From a virus: a stretch of DNA of 34,946 nt. Below are positions 11,570 through 19,535 of this stretch, one piece after another. Both the position numbers and the translations under genes were made by a program. The stretch covers positions 1-34,946 of IMG/VR virus record IMGVR_UViG_3300032820_000049; one strand, given 5' to 3'. Position 1 is the stretch's first letter. Every line of letters begins with the position of its first letter. The notes under the pieces were generated by a model. The model did no database searches. It was not told the origin of the DNA and worked only from the letters and a program-made list of their open reading frames with translations.

Positions 11570-13336
11570 TTAGCGCCCGGTTCTGCCCAGCAACACATCC
11601 ATTGCGTAACTCGCCGGCCTGGACGCGTCCTCACTCAACGGACCAACTCCACGAGTTGTTGTGCCAGCCAATCGAGCGCCTCGGGCTGTCCCAAGAACGC
11701 CCGGTGACGGCAGTACCCGCTGCACTGTCCCAAGACCTCCCGATATGCCAGCAGCCGCTCGTGGGGAGAATAACGGTAAAGCCGCCAACGCGGCCGGGTT
11801 CATCGTCATGGCGGCTTGGCCACCAATCAGCCCGCCGGCTAACCGAGACGGGAGCCCGGTTGGCATAATGCCGCTCATACCAGCTCCAGCAATCGTAGGG
11901 AGAACGTCAATACCGGCCAGCCTCTCCAGGTCATCAATGTACGAAGCCCGCAGACCGAAATTCGTCGATGCGTTGTCCCTCAAAATAGAAAGAGCCTTCC
12001 GCGCCACAGTGTTCACATTGATGTTACCCCTGTTAGCGAGACTCAGATCCCTCCTCATGGCTGTCGTCATGTCTTGAAACTGATGGTATGGGCGCATGAC
12101 GTCGCTGTAACCGGGAGAAACCTCGCTGAGTTTGTTCCTAACAGTACCCCGGATTGCGGTTCGCGCTATAAATGCTCCGTCGTCAGTGGGTACATTCTTC
12201 TTCCAGCTTTTATCTATACTTCTTTTTATCTGATCCAGTACGTCCGCGGTTATCGTATCACCGTGGATTCTGCGCTTGTCCGCAATCAGATCGAACACTT
12301 GCTGGTATGTGGCCAGTTCGCCCGGAGAAGCATTAGTCCCCCTGCCAAACGCACCAATGTCATCCTGAAGGGCCAGTTCCGCTCTGATAGGAGCTTCTAT
12401 GTCGTCCAGCTTCACTGGGATATTTTCTAACTCCAACTCCTTGAACGCCTTTCCGAATGTGCTGGACGCGTCACGCTGCGTTTTCCTTAGACCATCTTCT
12501 ATGGTGTCAACAACCCCTAGAAGATCCTCTTCCCCTCTCAGGGCTCTGGAGAGTTGGGCACTCCTGTCCGCAGCACGAGTCGGGTCATCTGCTGTTAATT
12601 GCTCCCCTCTCCGAATGTTGCGCACCGCCCGTGGGCCACCCGGTAGGCCGGCCGTTAGCCCGAGCAGCGTGTCTGCGGCTGTGCCAACACCGCCCACTGT
12701 TGCCCCGGCTCCCCGAACCCCGGCTAATACCGGGTCAATAGCGCGGCCCACCTGCCCGACCGTGGACGCAATGTTCGCCGTCTGTCCGCCAACCTTGGCG
12801 GCAAGACCAGCCCCGCCGGTCATTACCATAGAAAGATCGGCCAAAAACCCCGCGGGATCGTTGGCGAATGTCTCCTTGATGTTTTCCAGACCGCCGTACC
12901 TTTCTCCCAGGAACTCGCCGACCGCTATGGCGGTCGCCTCGTCAGGATGCTCCCCAGGAATTGCGAGCTGATAAATCCCCTTGCCGAGAGAGACGAGAGA
13001 ATCTGCTGTCTCGATCGGGTGCAGAAACGGCGTAATCAAGTCCTTGCCCAGCTGCATCGTGCTCGATGGCAGATTGTATAGAGCACGCTCGAATGGGTTA
13101 CCCGTTCGGATGTCCTCTTTGAAAGTTCCCCATACGCCTGGAGACGGCGCAGCCGCCTCTGGACTTTCTTGGGGGGTACTTGTGCCCCCCATTAGATGAG
13201 GGTTCGCAGCTAGATATGACTCAAGAGCGGTTCTGCCCTCTCGGTACTGCGTATCGGTTATGTCTTGGCCACCCGCATCGTAAGCACGCAACTGAGCGTA
13301 AACCGCTCTAGCTTGATCGTCATTTGTGACTTCCAT
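11570..13336 (-). CDS. large virion (ejection-type) protein, 588 aa
   Basis: A long helical protein. N-terminal region (1-60) polar, then glycine/alanine-rich hydrophobic stretches (about 175-255, FLADLSMVMTGGAGLAAKVGG and following) that could cross or insert in membranes, then a charged helical part (270-470) and another Gly/Ala-rich end (480-560). It lies with two other large genes after the stabilisation and lysis genes, where podoviruses keep internal/ejection proteins that form a channel for DNA entry. No sequence family recognised. A wobble-paired stem (cgaatgggt/acccgttcg) and a 7 bp stem (13170-13191) lie near the 5' end. Confidence 0.6.
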   Translation of the reverse strand: MEVTNDDQARAVYAQLRAYDAGGQDITDTQYREGRTALESYLAANPHLMGGTSTPQESPEAAAPSPGVWGTFKEDIRTGNPFERALYNLPSSTMQLGKDLITPFLHPIETADSLVSLGKGIYQLAIPGEHPDEATAIAVGEFLGERYGGLENIKETFANDPAGFLADLSMVMTGGAGLAAKVGGQTANIASTVGQVGRAIDPVLAGVRGAGATVGGVGTAADTLLGLTAGLPGGPRAVRNIRRGEQLTADDPTRAADRSAQLSRALRGEEDLLGVVDTIEDGLRKTQRDASSTFGKAFKELELENIPVKLDDIEAPIRAELALQDDIGAFGRGTNASPGELATYQQVFDLIADKRRIHGDTITADVLDQIKRSIDKSWKKNVPTDDGAFIARTAIRGTVRNKLSEVSPGYSDVMRPYHQFQDMTTAMRRDLSLANRGNINVNTVARKALSILRDNASTNFGLRASYIDDLERLAGIDVLPTIAGAGMSGIMPTGLPSRLAGGLIGGQAAMTMNPAALAALPLFSPRAAAGISGGLGTVQRVLPSPGVLGTARGARLAGTTTRGVGPLSEDASRPASYAMDVLLGRTGR

Positions 13337-13338
13337 AA

Positions 13339-14655
13339 TTATGGCTGCTCCTCAAGCATAGGCATATACGGCAGCGGTTCTCCTGACACATCAGGAACTA
13401 GCATGAACTCTCTTTCCCTTCTTAACTCGTCTACCGTAGCCGTGTCCCCTCGTCTTTCGGCTGCTCTTATCCCTCTATCAATAGTACGATCTACCAGCCT
13501 CAAAGCTCTTTCCAAAAGAACCCTATTACCCTCAGTTGACTTGCCAATGTTAGCCTCTATAGATAGCAGTAATTGACCCTCTCTTTCCGTAAACTGAGCG
13601 CCGAATGTCGCCCTAAGTTGCGATAACACAGCCTTGCCAAGATTGTTAGAAAGCTCGGTTTCATCTGCTCCAGTGACCCCAAAGAAGTTCTTCACCGCTA
13701 GGGCAGCTCTGGGAAACCCACCTGTATCCACCAAGTGCGTCAACTCAATAGCCCTGACCAAGTTGGGCCTCGCATTGACCCCCGACCATGCGTCTTGAAT
13801 AAATAACGTATTTTGCCCCTCAGTAGATCTGCCGACCTCTGTCGCAGCGGCTACATCTTGGGCCTCTAGGGATTTCCGAATGCGTATCCCCTCGGCAGAG
13901 GCTAAATTGACCAGATTGCCTTCGGGATCTCTTAGGGTTGTTCCCCCTAGAGGATCAAACACCAGCGTGCCCTCTGCCCCATCAATGGTTCTCAAAGCGA
14001 AGCCGCGGGCTTCCAACCGTCCGCCACTCTCTCCCGATGGGAACTGGACGGTCCCGTCAGTCATTATCAGAGCAATGGTTCCATCCTCCAGAGTTTGGGT
14101 AGATTGAACTCTAGGCTCTAGCGATCCCGTTGCCGACGTCGCCCTAGATAGCTCTGGAAAAGCCGATCTTTGCGCCATTGTCACTTGGTCTGCCGGCGAG
14201 ACAATGTCCCAGACTGTTCGCTGTTGCGGGTTGAAATCCAGGGCATCAGGAATACCCACCATCGCCGCTTCCCTTCTCTCACGCTCTGCCATCGCCCGTT
14301 CTGTTTCCCTTATCCCCTGACGAGACTCCCACAACCCAGGCATCCACCTTTGGGTGAACGTCAAACTCTCTGGCTCGGCTACGGTAGATGCTACGACAGG
14401 AGGCATCTGGCCTCCTGTCGCAAACCCATTCAGACCCACAGCAATGAGCGCCTGTTCCTGCTCCGGGGTGAGCCGAGAGGGATCAACCGCCCGTCCAGAG
14501 ACAGCGCCGTTTCCGAGTCTTTGCGCGGAGCGGCGCGCTTGAAGCTGCGCCGGGTTGAAGCGACCCATCGAGCGCATATCCTGGCCAGAAACAGGTCGGC
14601 GCAACAAGCCGCCGCGCTGACCCGGTGTCAATGTGCGGAAAACATTCTCAGCCAT
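13339..14655 (-). CDS. virion-associated protein, 438 aa
   Basis: N-terminal polar part (1-150) with RRPVSGQDMRSMGRF and a TPEQEQALIA helix. It is followed by a beta-rich centre (about 180-260: EDGTIALIMTDGTVQFPSGE, TLVFDPLGG, DPEGNLVNLAS) and a helical C-terminus. It occupies the ejection-protein cluster and is likely packaged in the virion. Ribosome site GGTGAGGT before ATG 14655. A perfect 11 bp stem-loop (14394-14420) lies near the 5' end. Family not recognised. Confidence 0.6.
   Translation of the reverse strand: MAENVFRTLTPGQRGGLLRRPVSGQDMRSMGRFNPAQLQARRSAQRLGNGAVSGRAVDPSRLTPEQEQALIAVGLNGFATGGQMPPVVASTVAEPESLTFTQRWMPGLWESRQGIRETERAMAERERREAAMVGIPDALDFNPQQRTVWDIVSPADQVTMAQRSAFPELSRATSATGSLEPRVQSTQTLEDGTIALIMTDGTVQFPSGESGGRLEARGFALRTIDGAEGTLVFDPLGGTTLRDPEGNLVNLASAEGIRIRKSLEAQDVAAATEVGRSTEGQNTLFIQDAWSGVNARPNLVRAIELTHLVDTGGFPRAALAVKNFFGVTGADETELSNNLGKAVLSQLRATFGAQFTEREGQLLLSIEANIGKSTEGNRVLLERALRLVDRTIDRGIRAAERRGDTATVDELRREREFMLVPDVSGEPLPYMPMLEEQP
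14394..14420. other. intragenic perfect stem-loop, 11 bp stem, 5 base loop
   Basis: CGACAGGAGGC, loop ATCTG, GCCTCCTGTCG, in the 438-residue virion gene. Confidence 0.9.
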
Positions 14656-14670
14656 ACCTCACCATCCTCA

Positions 14671-15489
14671 TCAAAACCATTTCCCCGGCAATGTCGCCTC
14701 GGCGTCCCAACCCCGCGAACTGCTTCTAGCAAACTGCTGCGCCGGCGATGGAAGAATTCCAGTTACACCACGCAAAACATCTAGGCCGCGATATGGAAAA
14801 TCGCGTTCTTCGAGGAATCTTTGATAGCGGTCCTCCATGAATCGCTCGTCCATCCCGCGCATAGCTTCGCCGACCTGGGCGACACGCATTGCGTCGGCAT
14901 AACGAGCTGACTGTTCAGCAGTCGTCAGGTCAGCAAGAGTGCGCGCTCCACTGAGGCGCGTGCGAGCTGCATCGCCCTCCGCGCCAATTCCAGTGCGAGC
15001 CATGTCATATCTGAGCTGCGCAACCGCATCTGCCTCGGCGCGTGCGCTTGCCTCATCGACTGCCGCTTCCCGCAACCCATGCCGAGCACCTCCAAAAGCC
15101 CTCGCAGCGATGGCCTCTCCACCGATCTGCTGTTGGCGCATCTGCCGGCTGCGCTCCAGGTCACTTACCGTCGCCTGGATCAGCGGATCGATGTACGGAT
15201 TCAAATAACTGGTGTCGCTCGGACGAAACTGACTGACGTCGTAGGCGCTTGAAATCGCAGATTCCACCTCGGGTCTGCCGCCGTAGCGTGATCGAGAGAC
15301 AACGCCGCCCATTCCCTCCAGCTCCAACGGAGAAAACGGGAGCATCCTGTCCCACGCGTACCCTTGGTACGGCATATCGGCGATGGCCTGACCGCGCTTG
15401 TATGTATCTAAAAACGCCCCTTTGAGCTGCGGGTCAAACTTCGTACCGCTGGTACTGGTGCTTCTCTGTGTGCCTCCACCAAAACTCAT
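14671..15489 (-). CDS. virion protein with NPY..D / AFGG(S/A)RH motif, 272 aa
   Basis: Starts MSFGGGTQRSTSTSG. The centre has YLNPYIDPLIQATVSDLERSR and, after a QQQIGGEAIAARAFGG stretch, ARHGLREAAVDEA; this combination is common in internal virion proteins of environmental podoviruses. The following 90 residues are Ala/Arg-rich helices. ATG 15489 has an AAGGAG ribosome site. It shares the MSFGGG start with the proline-rich protein encoded just upstream, so the two may share a targeting signal for the capsid interior. Confidence 0.68.
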   Translation of the reverse strand: MSFGGGTQRSTSTSGTKFDPQLKGAFLDTYKRGQAIADMPYQGYAWDRMLPFSPLELEGMGGVVSRSRYGGRPEVESAISSAYDVSQFRPSDTSYLNPYIDPLIQATVSDLERSRQMRQQQIGGEAIAARAFGGARHGLREAAVDEASARAEADAVAQLRYDMARTGIGAEGDAARTRLSGARTLADLTTAEQSARYADAMRVAQVGEAMRGMDERFMEDRYQRFLEERDFPYRGLDVLRGVTGILPSPAQQFARSSSRGWDAEATLPGKWF

Positions 15490-15508
15490 CTAAAGCTCTC
15501 CTTGGTCA

Positions 15509-16255
15509 TCACCGGGGAATCAGGTCTTCCCTGCCAATAGAACGCAGCATGATTTCCGCGAGTTCCCGTTGGTCGCGTTGCGGCGGTTCTGGCTGTCCCT
15601 GACTTCTGCGGAATCTTCGTAAATCCTTAACGTATTCCATGTACCCAGTTTCCGCATCGTAATCGGCCCTGCGCGGACGTTTGTATGTGAGTTCGTCAAA
15701 AGGGTCATAACTAGACTCGTACACCGGCCGAGATTCTTCTAGAGACTGCGAAATCTCAGAAAACGTCGGCAATGATGGGTTCACAGGTCCCTGAAATGAT
15801 GGACCCTGAAATGACGGGTCCAGAGATTGTGAAATCTGAGAAAACGTCGGTATTGGCGAAGCTGGAATCGGAGCAACTGGAGGAACAATCGGCGATCCCA
15901 AAATCCCCGGCAGCGGCGTCACTTGAGGAACAAACCCCGGATTCACCCGCGGAGTGATCTGGGGATCCAACCCCGGATTCACTGGAAGTAACGACCCTGC
16001 CGCCACCGCATCAGGGGGTGCGGAGATTGGGCCTTGATTCGGCGGCAGAGCCATTCTGGAATTCATGCCGGGACCATAACCAAAAGGCGATCTAGATCCG
16101 AAAGGAGATCTATTTGCAAAAGGCGATCTATTGGCAAAAGATGAGCCGTAAAAGTTGCCCTGTGGAGCCCCATAACCCTGGGGACCGTAACCAGGAGGGG
16201 TCCAATAGCCAGGAGGGGGAGCGCCGTAACCGGGTTGCCCACCGCCAAAGCTCAT
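15509..16255 (-). CDS. proline-rich repeat protein, 248 aa
   Basis: ATG 16255 (ATGA overlap with the gene before) gives MSFGGGQPGYGAPPPGYW. The N-terminus is GYG/PPGY-rich, then a triple NRSPF/SRSPF repeat, then proline-rich spacers with NPGLDPQITP and NPGFVPQVTP. Next come two copies of PTFS(Q/E)ISQSL, with a doubled SFQGP between them. The last 75 residues are charged and helical. Such low-complexity virion proteins may be flexible tethers. The in-frame ATG at 16282 would only add residues overlapping the neighbour. Confidence 0.65.
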   Translation of the reverse strand: MSFGGGQPGYGAPPPGYWTPPGYGPQGYGAPQGNFYGSSFANRSPFANRSPFGSRSPFGYGPGMNSRMALPPNQGPISAPPDAVAAGSLLPVNPGLDPQITPRVNPGFVPQVTPLPGILGSPIVPPVAPIPASPIPTFSQISQSLDPSFQGPSFQGPVNPSLPTFSEISQSLEESRPVYESSYDPFDELTYKRPRRADYDAETGYMEYVKDLRRFRRSQGQPEPPQRDQRELAEIMLRSIGREDLIPR

Positions 16256-16635
16256 GAGAGATTCTTCGCGAACATAGTCCACGACTCCTCAAAACCGTGT
16301 TTTTCAATCACCTTTTTCCAGCCTCGTCTCCCACCCAAAATCACCATGTCGCAATTCGTGACCCTTGCGAAACTCTCAAGGGCTGGCCCCATTTTGAGAA
16401 TTTCGTCAAGGGAACCCCCGGACAAAAACAAATTTAAAGCGCGCCTCTGGGGAAAGTTTAGAAACTCCGTTATCACAAAAGATTCTTTCGCGGGCCAGTA
16501 TTGGAACTCACCTGATCGGATCCCCTCAACCAAATCTCCATATCTGTGCGTACCACGCGTATATTTTAACGCACGCTCGATGACGAACCTGAGAGGATCC
16601 ATTATTTTCTCAGGCGTTTCCGAATATAAAATCAT
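16252..16635 (-). CDS. phage protein, GNAT-like family, 127 aa
   Basis: ATG 16635, with an ATGA overlap. The sequence GDLVEGIRSGEFQYWPAKESFVITEFLNFPQRRALNLFLSGGSL and then GGRRGWKKVIEKHGF follows a pattern common in podovirus head/tail clusters, where it is sometimes annotated as a GNAT-fold protein. The conserved pieces are the WP...VTEF strand, the F.SGG turn and the final GR.GW. Role unknown. Coupled to both neighbours. Confidence 0.65.
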   Translation of the reverse strand: MILYSETPEKIMDPLRFVIERALKYTRGTHRYGDLVEGIRSGEFQYWPAKESFVITEFLNFPQRRALNLFLSGGSLDEILKMGPALESFARVTNCDMVILGGRRGWKKVIEKHGFEESWTMFAKNLS

Positions 16636-16844
16636 AGTGCTGTTGTCCCCAGGTTGCCTGAATTGTCCACCGTGACCGACCATCGAGTTCCGTTCGGAGC
16701 TCGCAAAACCAACCTCGCCGCTCCAATTTCCACATCCTGATCCTTCTTGTGGTTCTGCTTGTCCGCTAGCTCAATCGTCAAGTTCCGCTGCTGCTCGGTC
16801 GAAAGTACATAGTCAACGGGCGACGGTGGTAAACGCATCGTCAT
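16632..16844 (-). CDS. small phage protein, 70 aa
   Basis: Residues RLPPSPVDYVLSTEQQRNLTIE and then beta-strand-like GAARLVLRAPNGTRWSVTVDNSGNL indicate a small structural or adaptor-associated protein. Its C-terminus (TVDNSGNLGTT) is typical of phage virion accessory proteins. Overlaps both neighbours by four bases. Confidence 0.62.
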   Translation of the reverse strand: MTMRLPPSPVDYVLSTEQQRNLTIELADKQNHKKDQDVEIGAARLVLRAPNGTRWSVTVDNSGNLGTTAL

Positions 16845-18319
16845 CGCCCCGCACCAGCCACCACATTAAGCCTCATATTTCCAACCCTCCAGTTACCCAA
16901 GACAGCACCCTCGACTCGGAACGCGACCTGGCGTCCCTGGAACCGCACAGACGTCGGATTTGTCATCGTGAACGGTCCATGAGTTGTCTCATCGCCATTC
17001 GGGTAAAAGCGCGTCTTAAATTTCGCCGTGACGTCGCCCTGCGTCGATTCATCTGGGATCAGGTTCGTCGCCACCATCATTCGGTCGCCCTGGCCAATCT
17101 TGATTGGCGCAGTCTCACAAAAAACAGTCGCCGAGTCGTAATCAAAACCGACCTCGTGGTCATATAGAATCCCGCCACTGTCGGTCATAAGCGGGTACAC
17201 AAACGCACCAGAATCACATCCCGCCGTTCTTGCTACCTCACCAACCATCCAGAAATTGTCCCTATAGTTCCAAGCGACGTACTTGTCGCACTCCAATGTT
17301 GTCTGTGATGGATAGAGCCACCAAATCTCCGAATACTCAGAATTGACCACGGCGTAAACCTTGCTCCGTTGCGTCAGGTTCATATCGTGGAAAACATAAT
17401 CGCCAACGGAGCTCGGCAATGACCTGACCGCGCCGCCGTCATAGATAAAGAACGAATTCAGACCCATCCACACCGCAAATTGGTCCGCAACTGCACACGC
17501 ATTTGCGGACACTGTTCCGCAACCATTGCCGACTTTCTGGAACCCGTAGACATAGGGCGGACCAGCGTAGGTGGCTGCGTGCGCATCGATGTCAGTCAGC
17601 AAAAGCGTTTGACCACGCACTCTTTTCCCGTCGATCAGGTTGCCGGCGGTCTGCAAAGTGAAGTCGCCAGCCTGGTTTGTCGCTGCCGGCGTCCAGGTGT
17701 TGTTGGCCTCCTGGTCTGACCAACTGATCTTGTTGCCCACCCCGCCGGCACCCAATGCAAAAACGATCCGCTCCTCGGTCACGACCATCGCGGTACAGCT
17801 TGTCGGTGCGTTACTCAATACAGCCGCCACAACGGCTGTATTGAGTTGCCACTCGTAGATCTTCCCATCAGATGTTGCGCAACCCAAAAGATACTCCCCC
17901 CACGCATCCAGGCTCCAGGTGGTCGCCGGCGTGTAGACGCCCTGATCCTCGCGAGGGATGCCCCAAAATCCAGAGCCGTAAGTCACCCCACCAAAACCGA
18001 GGTTCTGAACCGCATCAGCAGCGCCAGCAGTAAAGCCGACCGGCGTTATGTCGCTAACGGTATCAGTCTGTGAAATGTGGTAGAGCTTGCTATGGGTGCC
18101 AGCGCCGACCCGGCGAACTGCGGAATTATCCTTCCAGGGCAACAACGCTCGACACACGCCGGTCATTGCCGACGTCGTGCGAGCTCGCCATCCATAAACT
18201 GGCTGCATGATTGCATCTCGCCATCTGACGAGATTGCCGTCACTCCAATACCCGGTGGCCTGGAGCGGCGTCCCGCCCTTCACGATTCCGGGCGGCATCG
18301 ATAACGATACTAATGCCAT
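16841..18319 (-). CDS. packaged-DNA stabilisation / tail hub protein (P22 gp10-like)
   Basis: The product has 492 aa. A beta-rich protein with the features of P22 gp10-type head-closure proteins: an N-terminal GGTPLQATGYWSDGNLVRWRD segment, repeated blades, and the central EIWWLYPSQTTLECDKYVAWNYRDNFW followed by RTAGCDSG, which corresponds to the conserved YP...N.Y..WNY...W part. These proteins plug the portal after packaging and carry the tail. A perfect 14 bp stem-loop (17813-17846), the longest in the window, falls in its middle. ATG 18319 overlaps the lysozyme stop. Confidence 0.75.
   Translation of the reverse strand: MALVSLSMPPGIVKGGTPLQATGYWSDGNLVRWRDAIMQPVYGWRARTTSAMTGVCRALLPWKDNSAVRRVGAGTHSKLYHISQTDTVSDITPVGFTAGAADAVQNLGFGGVTYGSGFWGIPREDQGVYTPATTWSLDAWGEYLLGCATSDGKIYEWQLNTAVVAAVLSNAPTSCTAMVVTEERIVFALGAGGVGNKISWSDQEANNTWTPAATNQAGDFTLQTAGNLIDGKRVRGQTLLLTDIDAHAATYAGPPYVYGFQKVGNGCGTVSANACAVADQFAVWMGLNSFFIYDGGAVRSLPSSVGDYVFHDMNLTQRSKVYAVVNSEYSEIWWLYPSQTTLECDKYVAWNYRDNFWMVGEVARTAGCDSGAFVYPLMTDSGGILYDHEVGFDYDSATVFCETAPIKIGQGDRMMVATNLIPDESTQGDVTAKFKTRFYPNGDETTHGPFTMTNPTSVRFQGRQVAFRVEGAVLGNWRVGNMRLNVVAGAGR
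17813..17846. other. intragenic perfect stem-loop, 14 bp stem, 6 base loop
   Basis: ACTCAATACAGCCG, loop CCACAA, CGGCTGTATTGAGT, inside the stabilisation-protein gene (protein WQLNTAVVAAVLSN). Longest perfect stem found in a gene. Confidence 0.93.
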
Positions 18320-18744
18320 GTTTTATACTCGCCCGTTGCGATCATTTCGCAAAGCTCCTCGGCGCGCTGACCGACTTGCGAACTCCACCGGGAGTTCGCA
18401 AATTCACTCGCCGCCAGGTCAAAATGCCACAGCGACATCGCTGAAAGCGCCTTGCGAAATTTCCTCAGTTTCGTAGCTCCGAGATTGAACGCAATATCGA
18501 TCATCGCGTCCTGTCGAACGTGGTCCAGATCATCAAACCAGGCATATTCGGACGACAACTCTGCACGAGTTCGCGCAATGTCGTTCGCCAACAGATACTC
18601 GATCTCCTCATCTGTCAGACCCAGGCCGACCCCACTCTCAATGCAGCGCCCAACGCCAATCGTTGCATGGCCGGCTGGACACTGGTAAGCGTGTTTTTCG
18701 GAGCCCTCGTGTCGTTTAAGCATTGATATCAATTTGTCGCTCAT
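18310..18744 (-). CDS. lysozyme / muramidase (GH24, T4-lysozyme fold)
   Basis: The product has 144 aa. The catalytic triad follows E-8aa-C-5aa-T: E13 (KRHEG), C22 (YQC) and T28 (ATIGVGR), a known variant in which C replaces the Asp of T4 lysozyme. SLWH and NSRWSSQVGQRAEEL are typical of the rest of the fold. It hydrolyses the glycan strands of peptidoglycan; no signal peptide is seen, so a holin should release it. The holin gene lies directly upstream with a four-base overlap. A perfect 11 bp stem-loop (18376-18401) lies near the 3' end. Confidence 0.93.
   Translation of the reverse strand: MSDKLISMLKRHEGSEKHAYQCPAGHATIGVGRCIESGVGLGLTDEEIEYLLANDIARTRAELSSEYAWFDDLDHVRQDAMIDIAFNLGATKLRKFRKALSAMSLWHFDLAASEFANSRWSSQVGQRAEELCEMIATGEYKTWH
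18376..18401. other. intragenic perfect stem-loop, 11 bp stem, 4 base loop
   Basis: TTGCGAACTCC, loop ACCG, GGAGTTCGCAA, in the lysozyme gene, 66 bp from its 3' end. Confidence 0.9.
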
Positions 18745-19145
18745 CCAGATGCTACGTTTTTCAGTTTCTCCACAGTCCTGTTCGTCGCCAATCCCAACAT
18801 TCCGATCAGCACTGGCATCATCACCGAAAGATCCAGATTCTCAATCCGAACCTCGGAATCGGCAATCGCCAGGGCCAGATTCACCAGCGGCAAAACAATG
18901 AAATTCATCGCCATGCCGGTGACGCAAGCCCATCCCGCAGCCGGCCTCCACCCACTCACAAAGACGCTCTTTGAACCGGCCTCAACTGCATTGACCTCGG
19001 CCTGGGCGAGAGCTACCTCATGAGCATTGCGCTCTGCAAGAGTCGCAATCTCATGAGCAAGTCTGGCTCGCTCATCCTTGTCGGTGACAACCTTGTCCAG
19101 AATCGATGTCACTGGACCGATAAGGGTGTCCAGCAATTTAATCAC
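18741..19145 (-). CDS. holin of the 3TM (GTA-type) family
   Basis: The product has 134 aa from GTG 19145. KLLDTLIGPVTSILDKVVTDKDERARL, a long helix HEVALAQAEVNAVEAGSKS and then VFVSGWRPAAGWACV are the signature of the 3TM holin family. Hydrophobic helices follow (about 70-90 and 105-120). It would permeabilise the inner membrane for the adjacent lysozyme. The GTG overlaps the upstream stop (GTGA), and its own end overlaps the lysozyme start. Confidence 0.85.
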   Translation of the reverse strand: MIKLLDTLIGPVTSILDKVVTDKDERARLAHEIATLAERNAHEVALAQAEVNAVEAGSKSVFVSGWRPAAGWACVTGMAMNFIVLPLVNLALAIADSEVRIENLDLSVMMPVLIGMLGLATNRTVEKLKNVASG

Positions 19146-19501
19146 TCACACTCCAAGAGTGCTGCGTCATAGGGGGTATTCGTCAATGCCTCGTATTGCG
19201 TCAGCAAACGGTTCAGCTCAGATTGCCAACTGCGCACGTTCGGGCTCCCAGAGCGGTTGCAAATTCTGGACACATACGACGCAATCTCTCCGCGAATTAA
19301 GATAATCATCACCGTGTCTAGTTGTTTGCCTTGCGCCTCCAAAATTTCTTGGGTTCTTGGGTGCATATCCAGTTCCAAGTGCTCTTTGAGCTCTTGGAAC
19401 TCGCCATAAAAAGTTCCTCCCAAGATAGCCACGGCAACCAGGGAAGCGAGACTCATCGAAATATTCCCGTACCCATCCAACATAAAACCGCTCAGATCCA
19501 T
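19142..19501 (-). CDS. membrane-anchored protein of the lysis region, 119 aa
   Basis: One N-terminal membrane helix (about residues 17-32, SLASLVAVAILGGTFYG) precedes a helical, partly coiled segment (EFQELKEHLEL, ...EILEAQGKQLDTVM) and a soluble tail with two cysteines. The position before holin and lysozyme and the N-in, periplasmic-helix layout would suit an i-spanin-like role, but no partner o-spanin is seen. A near-perfect stem (19371-19401) is built into the helical part. ATG 19501. Confidence 0.6.
   Translation of the reverse strand: MDLSGFMLDGYGNISMSLASLVAVAILGGTFYGEFQELKEHLELDMHPRTQEILEAQGKQLDTVMIILIRGEIASYVSRICNRSGSPNVRSWQSELNRLLTQYEALTNTPYDAALLECE
19371..19401. other. intragenic stem-loop, 9+4 bp with one T/T mismatch
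   Basis: AGTTCCAAG-T-GCTC, loop TTT, GAGC-T-CTTGGAACT. Nearly perfect 14-position stem inside the membrane-anchored protein gene. Confidence 0.85.
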
Positions 19502-19535
19502 TTTACCTAATCCATTTTTCTCTCACCCTGATTTC